Below are positions 1-12,214 of a stretch of 64,000 nt of DNA, in pieces (positions within the stretch are counted from its first letter, which is position 1; the number at the start of each line of letters is the position of its first letter). This DNA comes from Tragulus kanchil (taxonomy: Eukaryota > Chordata > Mammalia > Artiodactyla > Tragulidae): positions 91,299,001 to 91,363,000 of the forward strand of contig JAIOJX010000005.1 of NCBI GenBank assembly GCA_022376925.1, written 5' to 3'. The position numbers and the translations under genes were made by a program. The notes under the pieces are model-generated. The model did not search any database, had not been told where the DNA came from, and worked only from the letters and a program-made list of their open reading frames with translations.

Positions 1-1363
1 CTACGTTGGGAGAGAGGAGGAGCAACACTCTGCTGGGAGACAGAAGGACCTACTGTGTGAAGACTTCCCATAGGCTGTAGCCCCATGCTGAAGGAGGAGA
101 AGCTGTACACTTGAGTGGAATTTTCAGTTTTACTTTTGCCAGAACTGAGCATTTTAGATGCCTAAAATGAGCACTTTGGGACTAAAAGTATAGTCACCGG
201 AGAAGCTGTACCTGATTTATGAATTCTGGAGAAGGAAATGCAACCACTCCAGTATGCTGTCTGGGAAATCCCAGGACAGAGGATCCTCATGGGCTACAGT
301 TCATGAGGGTCACAAAGAGTCAGACATGATTGAGCGTGCAGGCCACACACTCACATATAGTAAACATATAACTATATTATATAACTATATATAGAGATAG
401 AGCAAGAGAGAGATTTGGAATGCCTATTGGTTCTGCTTCCCTGGAGAACCCTAATACAGAGTCATAAGCAGTCAGCTGTAGGGAAATGCCACCCAAATAC
501 AGGAACCTCAAATAAAGAATGGAACAGCTTATGAAAGGTAGTCTCTGAAGAGCTTGAATATAGGCTCCAAGAAAGATAATCCCTTTAAGTATTCAGTGAG
601 CTCAGACAGAGTTACTTAAAAATTGTCTGCCACAGCCAGAAGAAACCAATACTTGGTATCTCTTTGCATTTTAAATAGAATATTGCCCGCCCTTTTCTAC
701 TTTTAGTTTGGGTTCCCACAGAAGCAGACCCATAGATGTGGATGTGAATGTATATAGTTTATTTGGGAGGTGAGTCAGGAAGGGGAGAGGGAATGAGGTA
801 AGGAAGGGAAGGAAGCCAGTAACATTAGAGATTGAGCAGGTCACTGCTGTGGGGGCTGAAGCTCAATTGCCCTGCTCTGGAAGAATGTACCTGGGAGTTA
901 TTCTAACCAAGGGAGCCAGCTCTCCACTTCTTCTTTTGATGAGGGCTGCTCTTCGAAGCATGAATCCCATAGAAATTCTGGTCTTCTCTGGATGCACAAG
1001 GAGTGGGCTGCTGTGGCCAGAGAAGGTCCTCAGTGTTGAGTCTTGGCACTTGGGGATGGAAACCATGGGTACCCCCACACTGAGTGTGATGGCAGAGCAG
1101 TGACAGCAGTTGCCTCCCCCTTTGCCTCCTCCCACTTGAATCCTAAGGTCAGAAGCAGCTTTCTACGTTGGGAGAGAGGAGGAGCAACACTCTGCTGGGA
1201 GACAGAAGGACCTACTGTGTGAAGACTTCCCATAGGCTGTAGCCCCATGCTGAAGGAGGGGAGAAGCTGTACACTTGAGTGGAATTTTCAGTTTTTACTT
1301 TTGCCAGAACTGAGCATTTTAGATGCCTAAAATGAGCACTTTGGGACTAAAAGTATAGTCACC
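1..1363. repeat. Block-overlap duplication A (left copy cut by window edge)
   Basis: Positions 1-198 are repeated at 1163-1363. The left copy therefore lies mostly upstream of the window and ends at 198; the right copy would be 199-1363 (about 1165 bp). Differences are +2 nt in a G/A run and +1 in a T run. The joint at 198/199 switches abruptly into sequence leading to a Bov-A SINE. Confidence 0.8.
227..345 (+). mobile_element. Bov-A-type SINE fragment
   Basis: Reads as the Bov-A body: GGAGAAGGAAATG, then CACTCCAGTAT, an AATCCCAGGACAGAGGA-like step, GGGCTACAGT, and CACAAAGAGTCAGACATGA. The tRNA-like head is missing. Several substitutions from the consensus suggest an older copy. An AT/GA-rich simple stretch follows at about 350-415. 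Confidence 0.8.
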
Positions 1364-1539
1364 AGGAATGTCATGGGACCTGCCCTAGATTTTATTGAAT
1401 AAATAGGGAAGAACTCCAAGAAAAGAGCTTAACTGATGGTGTAAAACCTATTAGTTTACTCATGAGTTCCACTCATCTACCATTCAGCTGGAAATTTTAA
1501 AATTTAATCGGATTTATTGTCTGTAGAGTAACAAGTGTG
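420..1539. other. Unclassified, non-coding
   Basis: No repeat family recognised with confidence. The part from about 700 to 1130 has the flavour of an old LTR or DNA element (GTTTATTTGGGAGGTGA near 756), but I cannot name it. Short open frames here overlap on both strands and show no conserved domain. Part of it (1163-1363) is duplication A. Confidence 0.4.
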
Positions 1540-1741
1540 TACTAAGTTACTTTCATTCGTGTCTGACTCTTTGAGACCCTAAGGACTGTAGCTTGCCAGG
1601 CTTCTCTGTCCATGGGATTCTCTAGGCAAGAATACCAGAGTGGGTTACTATGCCCTCCTCCAGGGGATCTTCCTGACCCATGATCGAACCACATCTCATT
1701 GGCAGGCAGGTTCTTTACCACTGGCACCACCTGGGAAGCCC
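1540..1741 (-). mobile_element. Bov-tA SINE
   Basis: Antisense Bov-tA: GTCTGACTCTTTGAGACCCT, CTGTCCATGGGATTCTCTAG, GGCAAGAATACCAGAGTGGG, CAGGGGATCTTCCTGACCCA, ending in the tRNA-derived head read backwards (TTCTTTACCACTGGCACCAC...GGGAAGCCC). Close to full length. Confidence 0.9.
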
Positions 1742-2807
1742 AAAATAACAAGTATTCATACTAATGAAAAACATTTATTGAGAAATTTCCTTGTGAGCAA
1801 TTATGTGATCTTAATTATGTGTTTTCTCCCACCCACTACTTACATATTATTTTTTTATAACTATTAGTCATCTTCAAATAGGGCTTTACTCCTTACTGAT
1901 TCATTTAAATATTTATCATTACAATTGGTGACTGTAGTTGATTTCTTAAACTTTCTGAGCAGGAAAGGGGCTTAAGGTGAGGCAAAATCATAAATCTGTA
2001 TATAAGATTATGTTAAGTACTGGGTATATTTTTTCACTAATTTGAGTTTATGGGTCACCTATATGACTATAGAACTGAGGATTCCCAAAGCAACTGAGAT
2101 GTTTGTTAGCTCCAAAAGTATCATGAGGTCAACACAAGCAAAACTGATAGAACATTTAAAATAAATTTTTCTTAAAATTGGCATCAACACAATGTTAATT
2201 AAAAAACAAAGATAAAATCATTGAAAATTAATATAATGAAAAATGCAAAATGGAACAAAATGCCATTCTTCCAACTTATTAGACCAATTGGCATAAAAAT
2301 ATTTGGTAGAAAATCAATCATGATCATCCATGTGGGGAGGTCCTTGAGAAAAACTTATTAGACAGTATATCTCTTTTTCTTCATCTGCTTTGGAGTGGTC
2401 TGATGTTCTCATTGATGAACTTGAGAACCCCTGGTTATCTATGGGTAAGGACTGGGACTAGGTGGAGGAGGTAAAGTCCCCCATTGACCTGGATGTGGTG
2501 AGTATGGATTTGTCAGCTATTTTGGGGAGATCAGATGCTTTAGGTGGTGGAGGAGGATCCTGTGACGTAGTGAAAAAGCAGGGATTTGTCATGAGGAAAT
2601 CCAGATTTGAGTCACACCGTTATCCCTTGCTCTGATTTTAGGCAATTCACTTATCTTCGAGTCTCCATCTCTATACCTATAGAATAGAGATGCTAATTAA
2701 ACTGAAAGTAAGGTTCTAGATTCTGACTCATTGGCTCCATGTGTCTGTTAGACTGAAGTGATAATCAGAAAGTCAATTTTTTGACCTAAAGGTGAAAGTC
2801 TCAAAGT
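1742..2807. other. Unclassified AT-rich, non-coding
   Basis: No gene, RNA or repeat recognised. AT-rich with only short random open frames. Confidence 0.4.
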
Positions 2808-3600
2808 TAAGTGAACTAAAGATCTTGATGATCTTTTGTTAGTATGTTTTCACCACCCAGTCATTGTCAAGGCAATACAATGTATTTTTTACTACACTGA
2901 CCACTTCTAACTTTACTATAAGGTGGATAGCATTGTTTTCCCTATTTTGTATATAAGTAAACCAAAACTGACTGAGGCACAATGTTTTGCTTAATGTCGC
3001 AAAGCCAATAGGGAACCAAGTCCAAGTTGGATAAGAATCCAGTTCTTTCAGAAACCAATACCATATTGTAAAGCAATTATCCTTTAATTAAAAATTAATT
3101 TAAAATATAATCCAGTTCTCTTTGTCCTAAATCCCATGTTTTTCATTATAAGAAAATTTCCTCCAGAACTGTGTATGTTCAAAAGCAGAATCAAGGGGCT
3201 ACAGATGACACCAAGAGTAAGACAGGTCACTGGAGAGGTAAAGAATGGAAAGGATTGGGAATTCCCATGAAGGACATAGAGGATAAACAGAACCACCCAG
3301 GATATCAAGATAATAGTAGAAAATAAGTATTAAGCCAGTAATTTTCTATCATTCAAGAAAGTCAGTAAAGAGCAGGAAAACCCTCAGGGTTTGATCTCAT
3401 GCCTGAATAGATATTAAGGTTGATATTGGGGAGAATACACACACCCTGACTAAGTGAAAATAGTCTACTTGACATTAATAAAAACAGTTAAATTCACTGT
3501 GTGAGAGGAAATGTTAGTCATTTTATTGAATAGGAGTTTCTGGAAAAACCAGGTGAATTAGTATTTTATTTTTATATTTTAAAAATTTTGGCCTCATTTA

Positions 3601-3839
3601 TTGTTTATTTATTTATTTATTTTCATTGTTCCTTGGCCTGTGTGGGCCTCCCATCACAGTGGCCTCTCTCTTTGTAGAGCACTGGCTCTGGACGCATGCA
3701 CTCCAGAGCGCTGGCTCACAATTGGACACACTGCTCCAGCCGCTCCCCGGCATGTGGGATCTTATCAGGCCAGGGATCAAACCAGTGCCCCTTGTACTGC
3801 AAGGAGGACTCTTTGCTCACTGGACCACCAGGGAAGCCC
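3601..3839 (-). mobile_element. CHR-type tRNA-derived SINE
   Basis: Antisense element. The tail lies on the left (TTTATTTATTTATTTATTTT), followed by GGCCTGTGTGGGCCTCCCAT, CAGAGCGCTGGCTC, GGGATCTTATCAGGCCAGGG, and the tRNA-like head (ACTGGACCACCAGGGAAGCCC). Repeated in copy 2 of duplication B at 4716-4954. Confidence 0.8.
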
Positions 3840-4715
3840 TATTTTACAAATACATGCTTGGTATTAAGTAGGCCAATCCAAGTTTTATAGATATAAGTTA
3901 CTGACCTGTGAAATCTAAAAGTATAAGTGAACTAAAGATCTTGATGATCTTTTGTTAGTATGTTTCACCACCCAGTCATTGTCAAGGCAATACAATGTAT
4001 TTTTTACTACACTGACCACTTCTAACTTTACTATAAGGTGGATAGCATTGTTTTCCCTATTTTGTATATAAGTAAACCAAAACTGACTGAGGCACAATGT
4101 TTTGCTTAATGTCGCAAAGCCAATAGGGAACCAAGTCCAAGTTGGATAAGAATCCAGTTCTTTCAGAAACCAATACCATATTGTAAAGCAATTATCCTTT
4201 AATTAAAAATTAATTTAAAATATAATCCAGTTCTCTTTGTCCTAAATCCCATGTTTTTCATTATAAGAAAATTTCCTCCAGAACTGTGTATGTTCAAAAG
4301 CAGAATCAAGGGGCTACAGATGACACCAAGAGTAAGACAGGTCACTGGAGAGGTAAAGAATGGAAAGGATTGGGAATTCCCATGAAGGACATAGAGGATA
4401 AACAGAACCACCCAGGATATCAAGATAATAGTAGAAAATAAGTATTAAGCCAGTAATTTTCTATCATTCAAGAAAGTCAGTAAAGAGCAGGAAAACCCTC
4501 AGGGTTTGATCTCATGCCTGAATAGATATTAAGGTTGATATTGGGGAGAATACACACACCCTGACTAAGTGAAAATAGTCTACTTGACATTAATAAAAAC
4601 AGTTAAATTCACTGTGTGAGAGGAAATGTTAGTCATTTTATTGAATAGGAGTTTCTGGAAAAACCAGGTGAATTAGTATTTTATTTTTATATTTTAAAAA
4701 TTTTGGCCTCATTTA

Positions 4716-4954
4716 TTGTTTATTTATTTATTTATTTTCATTGTTCCTTGGCCTGTGTGGGCCTCCCATCACAGTGGCCTCTCTCTTTGTAGAGCACTGG
4801 CTCTGGACGCATGCACTCCAGAGCGCTGGCTCACAATTGGACACACTGCTCCAGCCGCTCCCCGGCATGTGGGATCTTATCAGGCCAGGGATCAAACCAG
4901 TGCCCCTTGTACTGCAAGGAGGACTCTTTGCTCACTGGACCACCAGGGAAGCCC
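4716..4954 (-). mobile_element. CHR-type SINE, second copy (duplication B)
   Basis: Same element as 3601-3839, carried in the second copy of the block duplication and not an independent insertion: the flanks on both sides are duplicated with it. Confidence 0.8.
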
Positions 4955-5071
4955 TATTTTTTTACTTTTAAAGTACATGCTTGGTATTAAGTAGGCCAAT
5001 CCAAGTTTTATAGATATAAGTTACTGACCTGTATACCCAGCTTCTCTAAAAGGAATATTTACATAGCACTC

Positions 5072-5560
5072 TTTTTTTTTTTTTTAGGTTAAAAATAGAT
5101 TTATTCAGATTCAGAGAAAGCACACTCCACAGAGTGTGGGCCATGGCAGAGCAAATCCAGTGGCCCCGACAACATAGTGTTCTTAGCTTTTATGGGCTGC
5201 ATAATTCCATATGTTAATGAGTGGGAGGATTATTCCAGTTCCTTTAGGGAAGGGGTGGAACTGTCAGGTGCCTCTGGGTGTGTCATTTAGCTTGCTGACT
5301 GAGGATCAAGGTCTGGTCTGCCATCTTGGACCCATTTGATTCTAATGGGTGTATGCTGTGTCCTTGGGCTGTCATTCTTTTCATAAATTGTGCCCGGTTC
5401 CTTTCCCTTCTAACCATTACATTCCTCCCCAGGAGATTTTACTCCCATATTCTTATGGGAGACAGAAGAGCGAAGGTCCGTCTTCTGTAATTGCTTCAGG
5501 GCTGAACATGGGCGTTGACCCTACCTATCAGGGAGTAAAAATCTTGAGTACCTGATCTAG
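5072..5560 (-). mobile_element. Retrocopy-like ERV transcript 3' end (U3-R plus A-tail)
   Basis: Read on the minus strand there is a TATA-like CATAAAAGCT (5185-5194), then the polyadenylation signal AATAAA (5100-5105), and about 14 nt later an uninterrupted A-run (T14 at 5072-5085). A U3-like stretch lies upstream of the TATA motif. This order, signal then tail with no U5, is what a reverse-transcribed polyadenylated retroviral RNA leaves, rather than a provirus. The left boundary is the T-run; the right boundary is uncertain. I could not find a clear target-site duplication. Family not named. Confidence 0.5.
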
Positions 5561-6219
5561 GGACCCCAGGGGCAGGGCAGCTCCTACGTTTAGTCCATAT
5601 GTGTTGAAATCCCTACATAACCATCATCTTGATGTAGACCAATAGTAACTGGATTCCTTAGCCTTCCTATGGATCCCCTTGATGATTGGGCATATTTTGT
5701 ACAAGTGCCAGGACGTAAATATATCTATAAATGACAAAAGACTTAAAAGGCATGGTCAAACATCTGCTTACAGTGTACAATAAAGGTGGGTTACAATAAC
5801 CAGAATTACAAGCAATTATGTTTAACTTAACATATTAAATAATCTTAGTTAACTATTTTTCTTTGTCATATCATAGGGACCCTGCAAAACATCTCAAAGT
5901 TAGTTTTTAGCCAGATAAGATCATAAGTCACTGTGAGACAATACTAATTCTCTAACTGAAACTATATAAAGATCTCCAAAGTAAGTACAAATCACTTAAA
6001 GGCAAAGAAATGTACCACAATTTGTCAAACTAGAGGAAGAGACCAAATCTAGTCTCATCTTAACCCATCTCTATTAAAATCTATTACCCAACCCAACTAA
6101 ATCATGATTATGAATAACTTTATTTATATTAATGACACAGAGCGGTTTCCTTTCTCCTCCAGAGACAGAGTGGCCCCTAATTTAGTTAATAAATCTCTCC
6201 CTGTTAAAGGGAAAAGACA
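5561..6219. other. Unclassified; possible continuation of the ERV retrocopy
   Basis: AT-rich, no intact frame. It lies on the 5' side of the minus-strand U3-like segment, so it could be degenerate retroviral internal sequence, but I see no motif that proves it. Confidence 0.3.
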
Positions 6220-6225
6220 TTCAGG

Positions 6226-6751
6226 TGCGGGGAGCTGCCCTGTTTCAAGGGGTTTCTTTTAATGAAACATAGCTCTGGGAGCTGCCCTGGAAACAGGGGC
6301 TGATAACAGCATAGCTCTCTGTCCCGCCACCCCAGGTATTGTGAAGATATACCTGAGCTATCCTAAAGGACACCTGGAGCCTCGGTCAACAGATGAAAAG
6401 GGCTTGAGGGGCTTTATGCCCCGGAACCATTGTAACCTAAAGAACTTTGAATATGTTAATGACATACCAAGAGGTAATACCTAATTAATGACCTGCCTGA
6501 GGGAGACTGACAAGATGCTAGGAAACCTGGCCTAAAGCCTGTATACACTATTGTTTGCTGTGTGTTATCTGATTTTGAAAAGTACAAAATGTATAAGCAA
6601 ATTCAATAAACTTGTCAGCAACTTGTCAGCAACCTGTAGAGTTGTCTGCCTCTTTGCTGTCCCTCTCAACCCCATCTTTTCTGTCCTTCTTTCTTTCTTA
6701 GCCATTCTGCCGCTCTCTTTAGGCTCTGTTCGACTGCCGGCTGGCCCGGCA
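6226..6751 (+). mobile_element. Solo LTR, class II ERV-like
   Basis: 526 bp beginning TGCGGGGAGCTGCC and ending CCGGCA, so it has TG...CA ends. It is flanked by 6-bp repeats TTCAGG (6220-6225) and CTCAGG (6752-6757), one mismatch. An AATAAA signal sits at 6605-6610, followed by a pyrimidine-rich R/U5-like segment. A 6-bp target duplication is the usual size for class II (ERVK-like) elements. No internal retroviral sequence adjoins it in the expected orientation, so it is read as a recombined solo LTR. Confidence 0.7.
6605..6610 (+). promoter_or_regulatory. Polyadenylation signal of the solo LTR
   Basis: AATAAA. It is followed at once by two imperfect direct copies of CTTGTCAGCAA (6611-6632). 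In retroviral LTRs the signal lies near the R/U5 border, consistent with its place here about 140 bp from the 3' end. Confidence 0.55.
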
Positions 6752-6757
6752 CTCAGG

Positions 6758-7645
6758 CACAAACAGAAATGAATGTAAAAACAACTGTCTATTAGCCTTG
6801 CACAAAACCGGCTCCAGGAAAGTATGTAGCACTATCTTAACAACAAAAACCAGGCCAACTACTTTCTGATTTTGTCATGGATGCAATCAAGGTTGAATGC
6901 ACTATTTGGTCCTGCATCACATCCACAGAGGAAATAGGACCAGACATGTTCAGGAATTTATCCAGAACCAAGATTTGAACCAATGTTCCCACATTAGGTT
7001 CTTGTTATCAACTAGCTTTTTATTCTTCCAAGTCAATCAAATAAATGCTTAAGAATAGTAGATAGGTTCTGATGAGGGTTTGGATTGTTCTATGAAAATC
7101 TTTTTAATATAAATAATAAATGCAGCTGAAGACAACCTTATTATAAATGTTCTCTATGTAGGGGAGAGTGATTCACAGCTCATTTGCGTCATGACTCATA
7201 ACTCTTGGAAAAGAACAAGATTCCAAGGAAATAGTGACTTTCTAAGTTGTTTAACCCCATTCATCTCCTTCTTTTTGAAAAACAGCAGCAACAAAAATGC
7301 TACAACCAGGTAGAGTGTTTGAAAAAGCATTAATATATAAACCTTCATTACTGAAATCACACAATAATAGATCTTCTCTGCTGTGTTTATACATATGAGA
7401 AATTTGATAATAGTTTTATCTGGAAAGAAGAGCTATTGATGAGAGGCTTTAAAAAGTAAGAATTAGGAGTGCACTGTAACAGACCATGATTACTCATTAT
7501 AATCTTTTCCTTTGCTATAATTCAGTCTTAATCCAGGTGTCATTCAGAACCTACAGTGTGTTTTGAAGATTAGCTTGTCATAACACACATTGGAGAGAGT
7601 ATTAGAATTCATTCAAATTGAAAGCGTACTATCTGGTGGGATGAG
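6758..7645. other. Unclassified, non-coding
   Basis: No recognised repeat, gene or RNA. AT-rich with scattered stops in every frame. Confidence 0.4.
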
Positions 7646-9928
7646 TAATAACATGTGCAGGAGAAAATTCTCTTGAGATAATATTCCTCCTGCAGTAGCT
7701 TCAAGGGAAAGAACTGTTCACTGCAAAAAATACATCTTCTCTTGGTTTTCCAGTTTGGAGATTCTTTGAATGATCGCTGCTATTTGACACGAATGTAGAA
7801 TCTGTCCTTATCCTTTTCATATTTCTTTTTCCTTTGTCTGCCTCCTGTTATGATCCAGGATGAAGATGAAAGTAGATAACTTGTATAAATCAAGTCAGTT
7901 GCAAGTAATAACAAAATCAACAAAAGCTCAGCTCAGAACAGATTATAAAATGATTGATTTATCCATGTAGGTATCTGGGAAGTTCAAGGAAACCAGGCAT
8001 GGCTTGGTTTAGGGACACAAAGGATTCTAGTGTATGTATGTGTTTGTGGGGGTCTGTCAACTCAGACTGTTTTCCATATTGGTTGTCTTCTGTGGCAGAC
8101 TCTTGCCTAGAAGTGACGTTTACTAAGCTCAATTTCCAAGCTACCAGTTTATCAAGCTTGGGGAAAATGGTTGGGAGATTCTACTGGATCTTTTCCAATA
8201 AGCCCAGAGAAGCACTTAACCTTCCATTGGACCAGATCGTGTTGAATGCCTCACCTGAATCAGTCTCTGAAACTTAGGGGATAGATTGTGTTCATGGTCA
8301 GAACAGGGAGTCATGTGAATACCATGTTTGGTGAGGTCAGAGGGATGTCAGCGTAAGTGATCCACATGGACTGAAAGTGATGGAGGAGAGCCATGTTTTC
8401 TGTTACTGGAAAAAAAGATGGGCAGGCAAAAGCAAATGATATTTAACTGTATAATCTGCCAGTTACCATTCTTTAAACCCAAAAGAGTTCTCTGTGGCTC
8501 AGAGCAAACTCTTCTTTCCTATGATGCTGACAAAGTGGATCTCAAAGGCCCTCTGTCTCTTTCTCTCAACAGCCTCTGCTCTGCCTCCATCTTAATCATG
8601 CGTTAGGACCAAATTCCCTCTTATTAACCTGCCCCTTGCTGGTTTCATCACAGCCCATTTAGTCTACCAAAGAACCATTTTCTCTAAATTGCCTGGAGTG
8701 TACTATTAAATTTGAGAAAAAAAGCTTAGCAGAGAGTGAAGTGGAAAAATAATTTTTCTTCCCAGTATATTATAGGAATTCATGTTAATAACATGTGCAG
8801 GAGAAAATTCTCTTGAGATAATATTCCTCCTGCAGTAGCTTCAAGGGAAAGAACTGTTCACTGCAAAAAATACATCTTCTCTTGGTTTTCCAGTTTGGAG
8901 ATTCTTTGAATGATCGCTGCTATTTGACACGAATGTAGAATCTGTCCTTATCCTTTTCATATTTCTTTTTCCTTTGTCTGCCTCCTGTTATGATCCAGGA
9001 TGAAGATGAAAGTAGATAACTTGTATAAATCAAGTCAGTTGCAAGTAATAACAAAATCAACAAAAGCTCAGCTCAGAACAGATTATAAAATGATTGATTT
9101 ATCCATGTAGGTATCTGGGAAGTTCAAGGAAACCAGGCATGGCTTGGTTTAGGGACACAAAGGATTCTAGTGTATGTATGTGTTTGTGGGGGTCTGTCAA
9201 CTCAGACTGTTTTCCATATTGGTTGTCTTCTGTGGCAGACTCTTGCCTAGAAGTGACGTTTACTAAGCTCAATTTCCAAGCTACCAGTTTATCAAGCTTG
9301 GGGAAAATGGTTGGGAGATTCTACTGGATCTTTTCCAATAAGCCCAGAGAAGCACTTAACCTTCCATTGGACCAGATCGTGTTGAATGCCTCACCTGAAT
9401 CAGTCTCTGAAACTTAGGGGATAGATTGTGTTCATGGTCAGAACAGGGAGTCATGTGAATACCATGTTTGGTGAGGTCAGAGGGATGTCAGCGTAAGTGA
9501 TCCACATGGACTGAAAGTGATGGAGGAGAGCCATGTTTTCTGTTACTGGAAAAAAAGATGGGCAGGCAAAAGCAAATGATATTTAACTGTATAATCTGCC
9601 AGTTACCATTCTTTAAACCCAAAAGAGTTCTCTGTGGCTCAGAGCAAACTCTTCTTTCCTATGATGCTGACAAAGTGGATCTCAAAGGCCCTCTGTCTCT
9701 TTCTCTCAACAGCCTCTGCTCTGCCTCCATCTTAATCATGCGTTAGGACCAAATTCCCTCTTATTAACCTGCCCCTTGCTGGTTTCATCACAGCCCATTT
9801 AGTCTACCAAAGAACCATTTTCTCTAAATTGCCTGGAGTGTACTATTAAATTTGAGAAAAAAGAAGCTTAGCAGAGAGTGAAGTGGAAAAATAATTTTTC
9901 TTCCCAGTATATTATAGGAATTCATGTT
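7646..9928. repeat. Block-overlap duplication C
   Basis: Copy 1 is 7646-8785 and copy 2 is 8786-9928, offset 1140. The copies are directly abutting and almost identical; the one clear difference is +2 nt in an A-run near 9861. I recognise no repeat family inside the unit. The 107-residue and 62-residue open frames seen here are simply copied twice and show no domain. Confidence 0.95.
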
Positions 9929-10466
9929 GATTACATTTCCTTTTCTCAGAAAATCTAATTCCCTCAATCTGGAGCTATTAATACAAGTACAAGTGACTGT
10001 GGTTGGTAAAGGATTAGATATGGGATAGTAGGTTGGTTTGGCTTTGTTTACAATCCTGATGTGCCAAACTTACCTTTGTCTAATAGATATTGAAACATTT
10101 TTCTTAGGTTTAAAAGAACTAAATTCTTTCAAGAAATAGAGTGCATAATCAAATGAGACAATGGGAGAAACTGAATTAATAAAAGCTCTGCTTATGATTA
10201 TACTTTTTACTCCTAAGTAATTTATGGAGAGCTGAAATTCTGTACTCTGGAAATGGAAAACAGCTTGATGAATATTGATGTTTATTTAGCATCTAGTTCA
10301 TGTTTTCTGTGCAAACCAGAATTCAGCTCACTGTTAGCTAAATGTCTGCTTTGTTACATCCCTGCTGTTTTAAATGTTTGACAATTGAATTCACCATGAA
10401 GATGCTAAAGCATTTTGCTCATCTGGAAACTGAATATAAAACTGTAGAGATGATAATTTTAAAATT
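9929..10466. other. Unclassified, non-coding
   Basis: No recognised feature. Single copy in the window. Confidence 0.4.
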
Positions 10467-11035
10467 CTTTTGGCTGTAGCTCTCAAGATTGTCATATCTT
10501 ATGTATACAAATGCCAAGCACCTTCTCCCAAAATAAAGGAGAAATTGGGCAGGTGGCAAGTGGATTGAACTGGAGAATTCTTCCTGCATGGGGCTGAGAT
10601 GAGGCCTCAGTCGCTGGCATAATACTGGAACTTGATTTGAGTGATGACTTATAAAAGAGACAGCCTTAAACAACTGACTCACCACATGAGTCACCCTTGC
10701 TGAGCCATGCACTTTCAGTATCCTCAGAAAACTATCAAGAAATTGTCTCATCGCTCGCCTAATGCAAATGAAAATGTCTAGCATATTGATTCCTTTCCCA
10801 GTTTATGCTCTGGATAGAGACCAGTTTGCACCTGGGGAGTATGCCAGGATCCTGCAGAGGCAAAATTTTGAAACAGGCAGAAACTGTCTTCTGCAGTTCT
10901 CCTGCCTCCTTCTCGTTACCCTTAAGTCTTAGAGCCCAAACTCTTCTCTCTCCTCCCCTCTTCCTTCTCTCTGTGTGTCTCTTGTTTCTCTCCCTCTTTC
11001 CCTCACACACACCCCATGCAGGCACAGCATGCGCA

Positions 11036-11041
11036 TACACA

Positions 11042-11086
<45 letters not shown>
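11036..11086. repeat. CA/TG microsatellite
   Basis: Interrupted CA tract ending in an uninterrupted (AC)19 at 11049-11086. It is repeated with exactly the same 38-nt pure run at 12175-12212. Confidence 0.97.
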
Positions 11087-11088
<2 letters not shown>

Positions 11089-12161
11089 ATTCCTAGTCAC
11101 TTCCTGGGTTCTCATGATGTTTCATTGTGACTCTCTCACCAGATGACACTTTCTACCCTGAAACTTTCCCCAGGTCCTTGCTCCCTCCTTCTGTACCAAA
11201 CTGATCCTCTAAACTCCTCTCCCTTGGGCCTTGCTAACTGGTTGAAGTTAATTTGAGACATGTGGGCTGTATATTAAGCAAGATAGTTGATAGGAGATAC
11301 CTACATAATATCAGAAAAACTTAATTTATGGAAGACTCAAAACCTTCCTTTCAGCCAATATATGCATACTTGGCACCCAAATAGTTACTATTTGGAAAGG
11401 TATCACGGTTTGGTATGGAGTATGGACCAGGTGTTAGACAGATTGTGTTCACCATCTGGGTAATCTTGAATAAATCCTTTAACTTTTTTGAGATAGGTAT
11501 TCTTACCTCTAAAAAAGGAAGAACCAATACTTTCTTTTCTCACTGTGGCGGCGACTTGCTGGTTATGCCTGCTTGGCGTACCCCCTTTCCCACTTTTGGC
11601 TGTAGCTCTCAAGATTGTCATATCTTATGTATACAAATGCCAAGCACCTTCTCCCAAAATAAAGGAGAAATTGGGCAGGTGGCAAGTGGATTGAACTGGA
11701 GAATTCTTCCTGCATGGGGCTGAGATGAGGCCTCAGTCGCTGGCATAATACTGGAACTTGATTTGAGTGATGACTTATAAAAGAGACAGCCTTAAACAAC
11801 TGACTCACCACATGAGTCACCCTTGCTGAGCCATGCACTTTCAGTATCCTCAGAAAACTATCAAGAAATTGTCTCATCGCTCGCCTAATGCAAATGAAAA
11901 TGTCTAGCATATTGATTCCTTTCCCAGTTTATGCTCTGGATAGAGACCAGTTTGCACCTGGGGAGTATGCCAGGATCCTGCAGAGGCAAAATTTTGAAAC
12001 AGGCAGAAACTGTCTTCTGCAGTTCTCCTGCCTCCTTCTCGTTACCCTTAAGTCTTAGAGCCCAAACTCTTCTCTCTCCTCCCCTCTTCCTTCTCTCTGT
12101 GTGTCTCTTGTTTCTCTCCCTCTTTCCCTCACACACACCCCATGCAGGCACAGCATGCGCA

Positions 12162-12167
12162 TACACA

Positions 12168-12212
<45 letters not shown>
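12162..12212. repeat. CA/TG microsatellite, second copy
   Basis: Pure (AC)19 run at 12175-12212, identical in length and interruption pattern to 11036-11086. It is part of duplication D. Confidence 0.97.

Positions 12213-12214
<2 letters not shown>

Larger units (their letters stand above)
2808..5032. repeat. Block-overlap duplication B
   Basis: Copy 1 is 2808-3909 and copy 2 is 3924-5032, offset 1116. The copies are near-identical: one T-run indel near 2850, and a replaced stretch just before the end (3841-3855 versus 4956-4975). A 14-nt filler (3910-3923) sits at the joint. The copied material is unclassified sequence plus a CHR SINE. Confidence 0.95.

Noticed and set aside
7954..9746. Pairs of identical 107- and 62-codon frames, which could look like tandem paralogous genes
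   Set aside because: They are the same sequence written twice by duplication C. No domain, no start context, and the flanks are duplicated equally.
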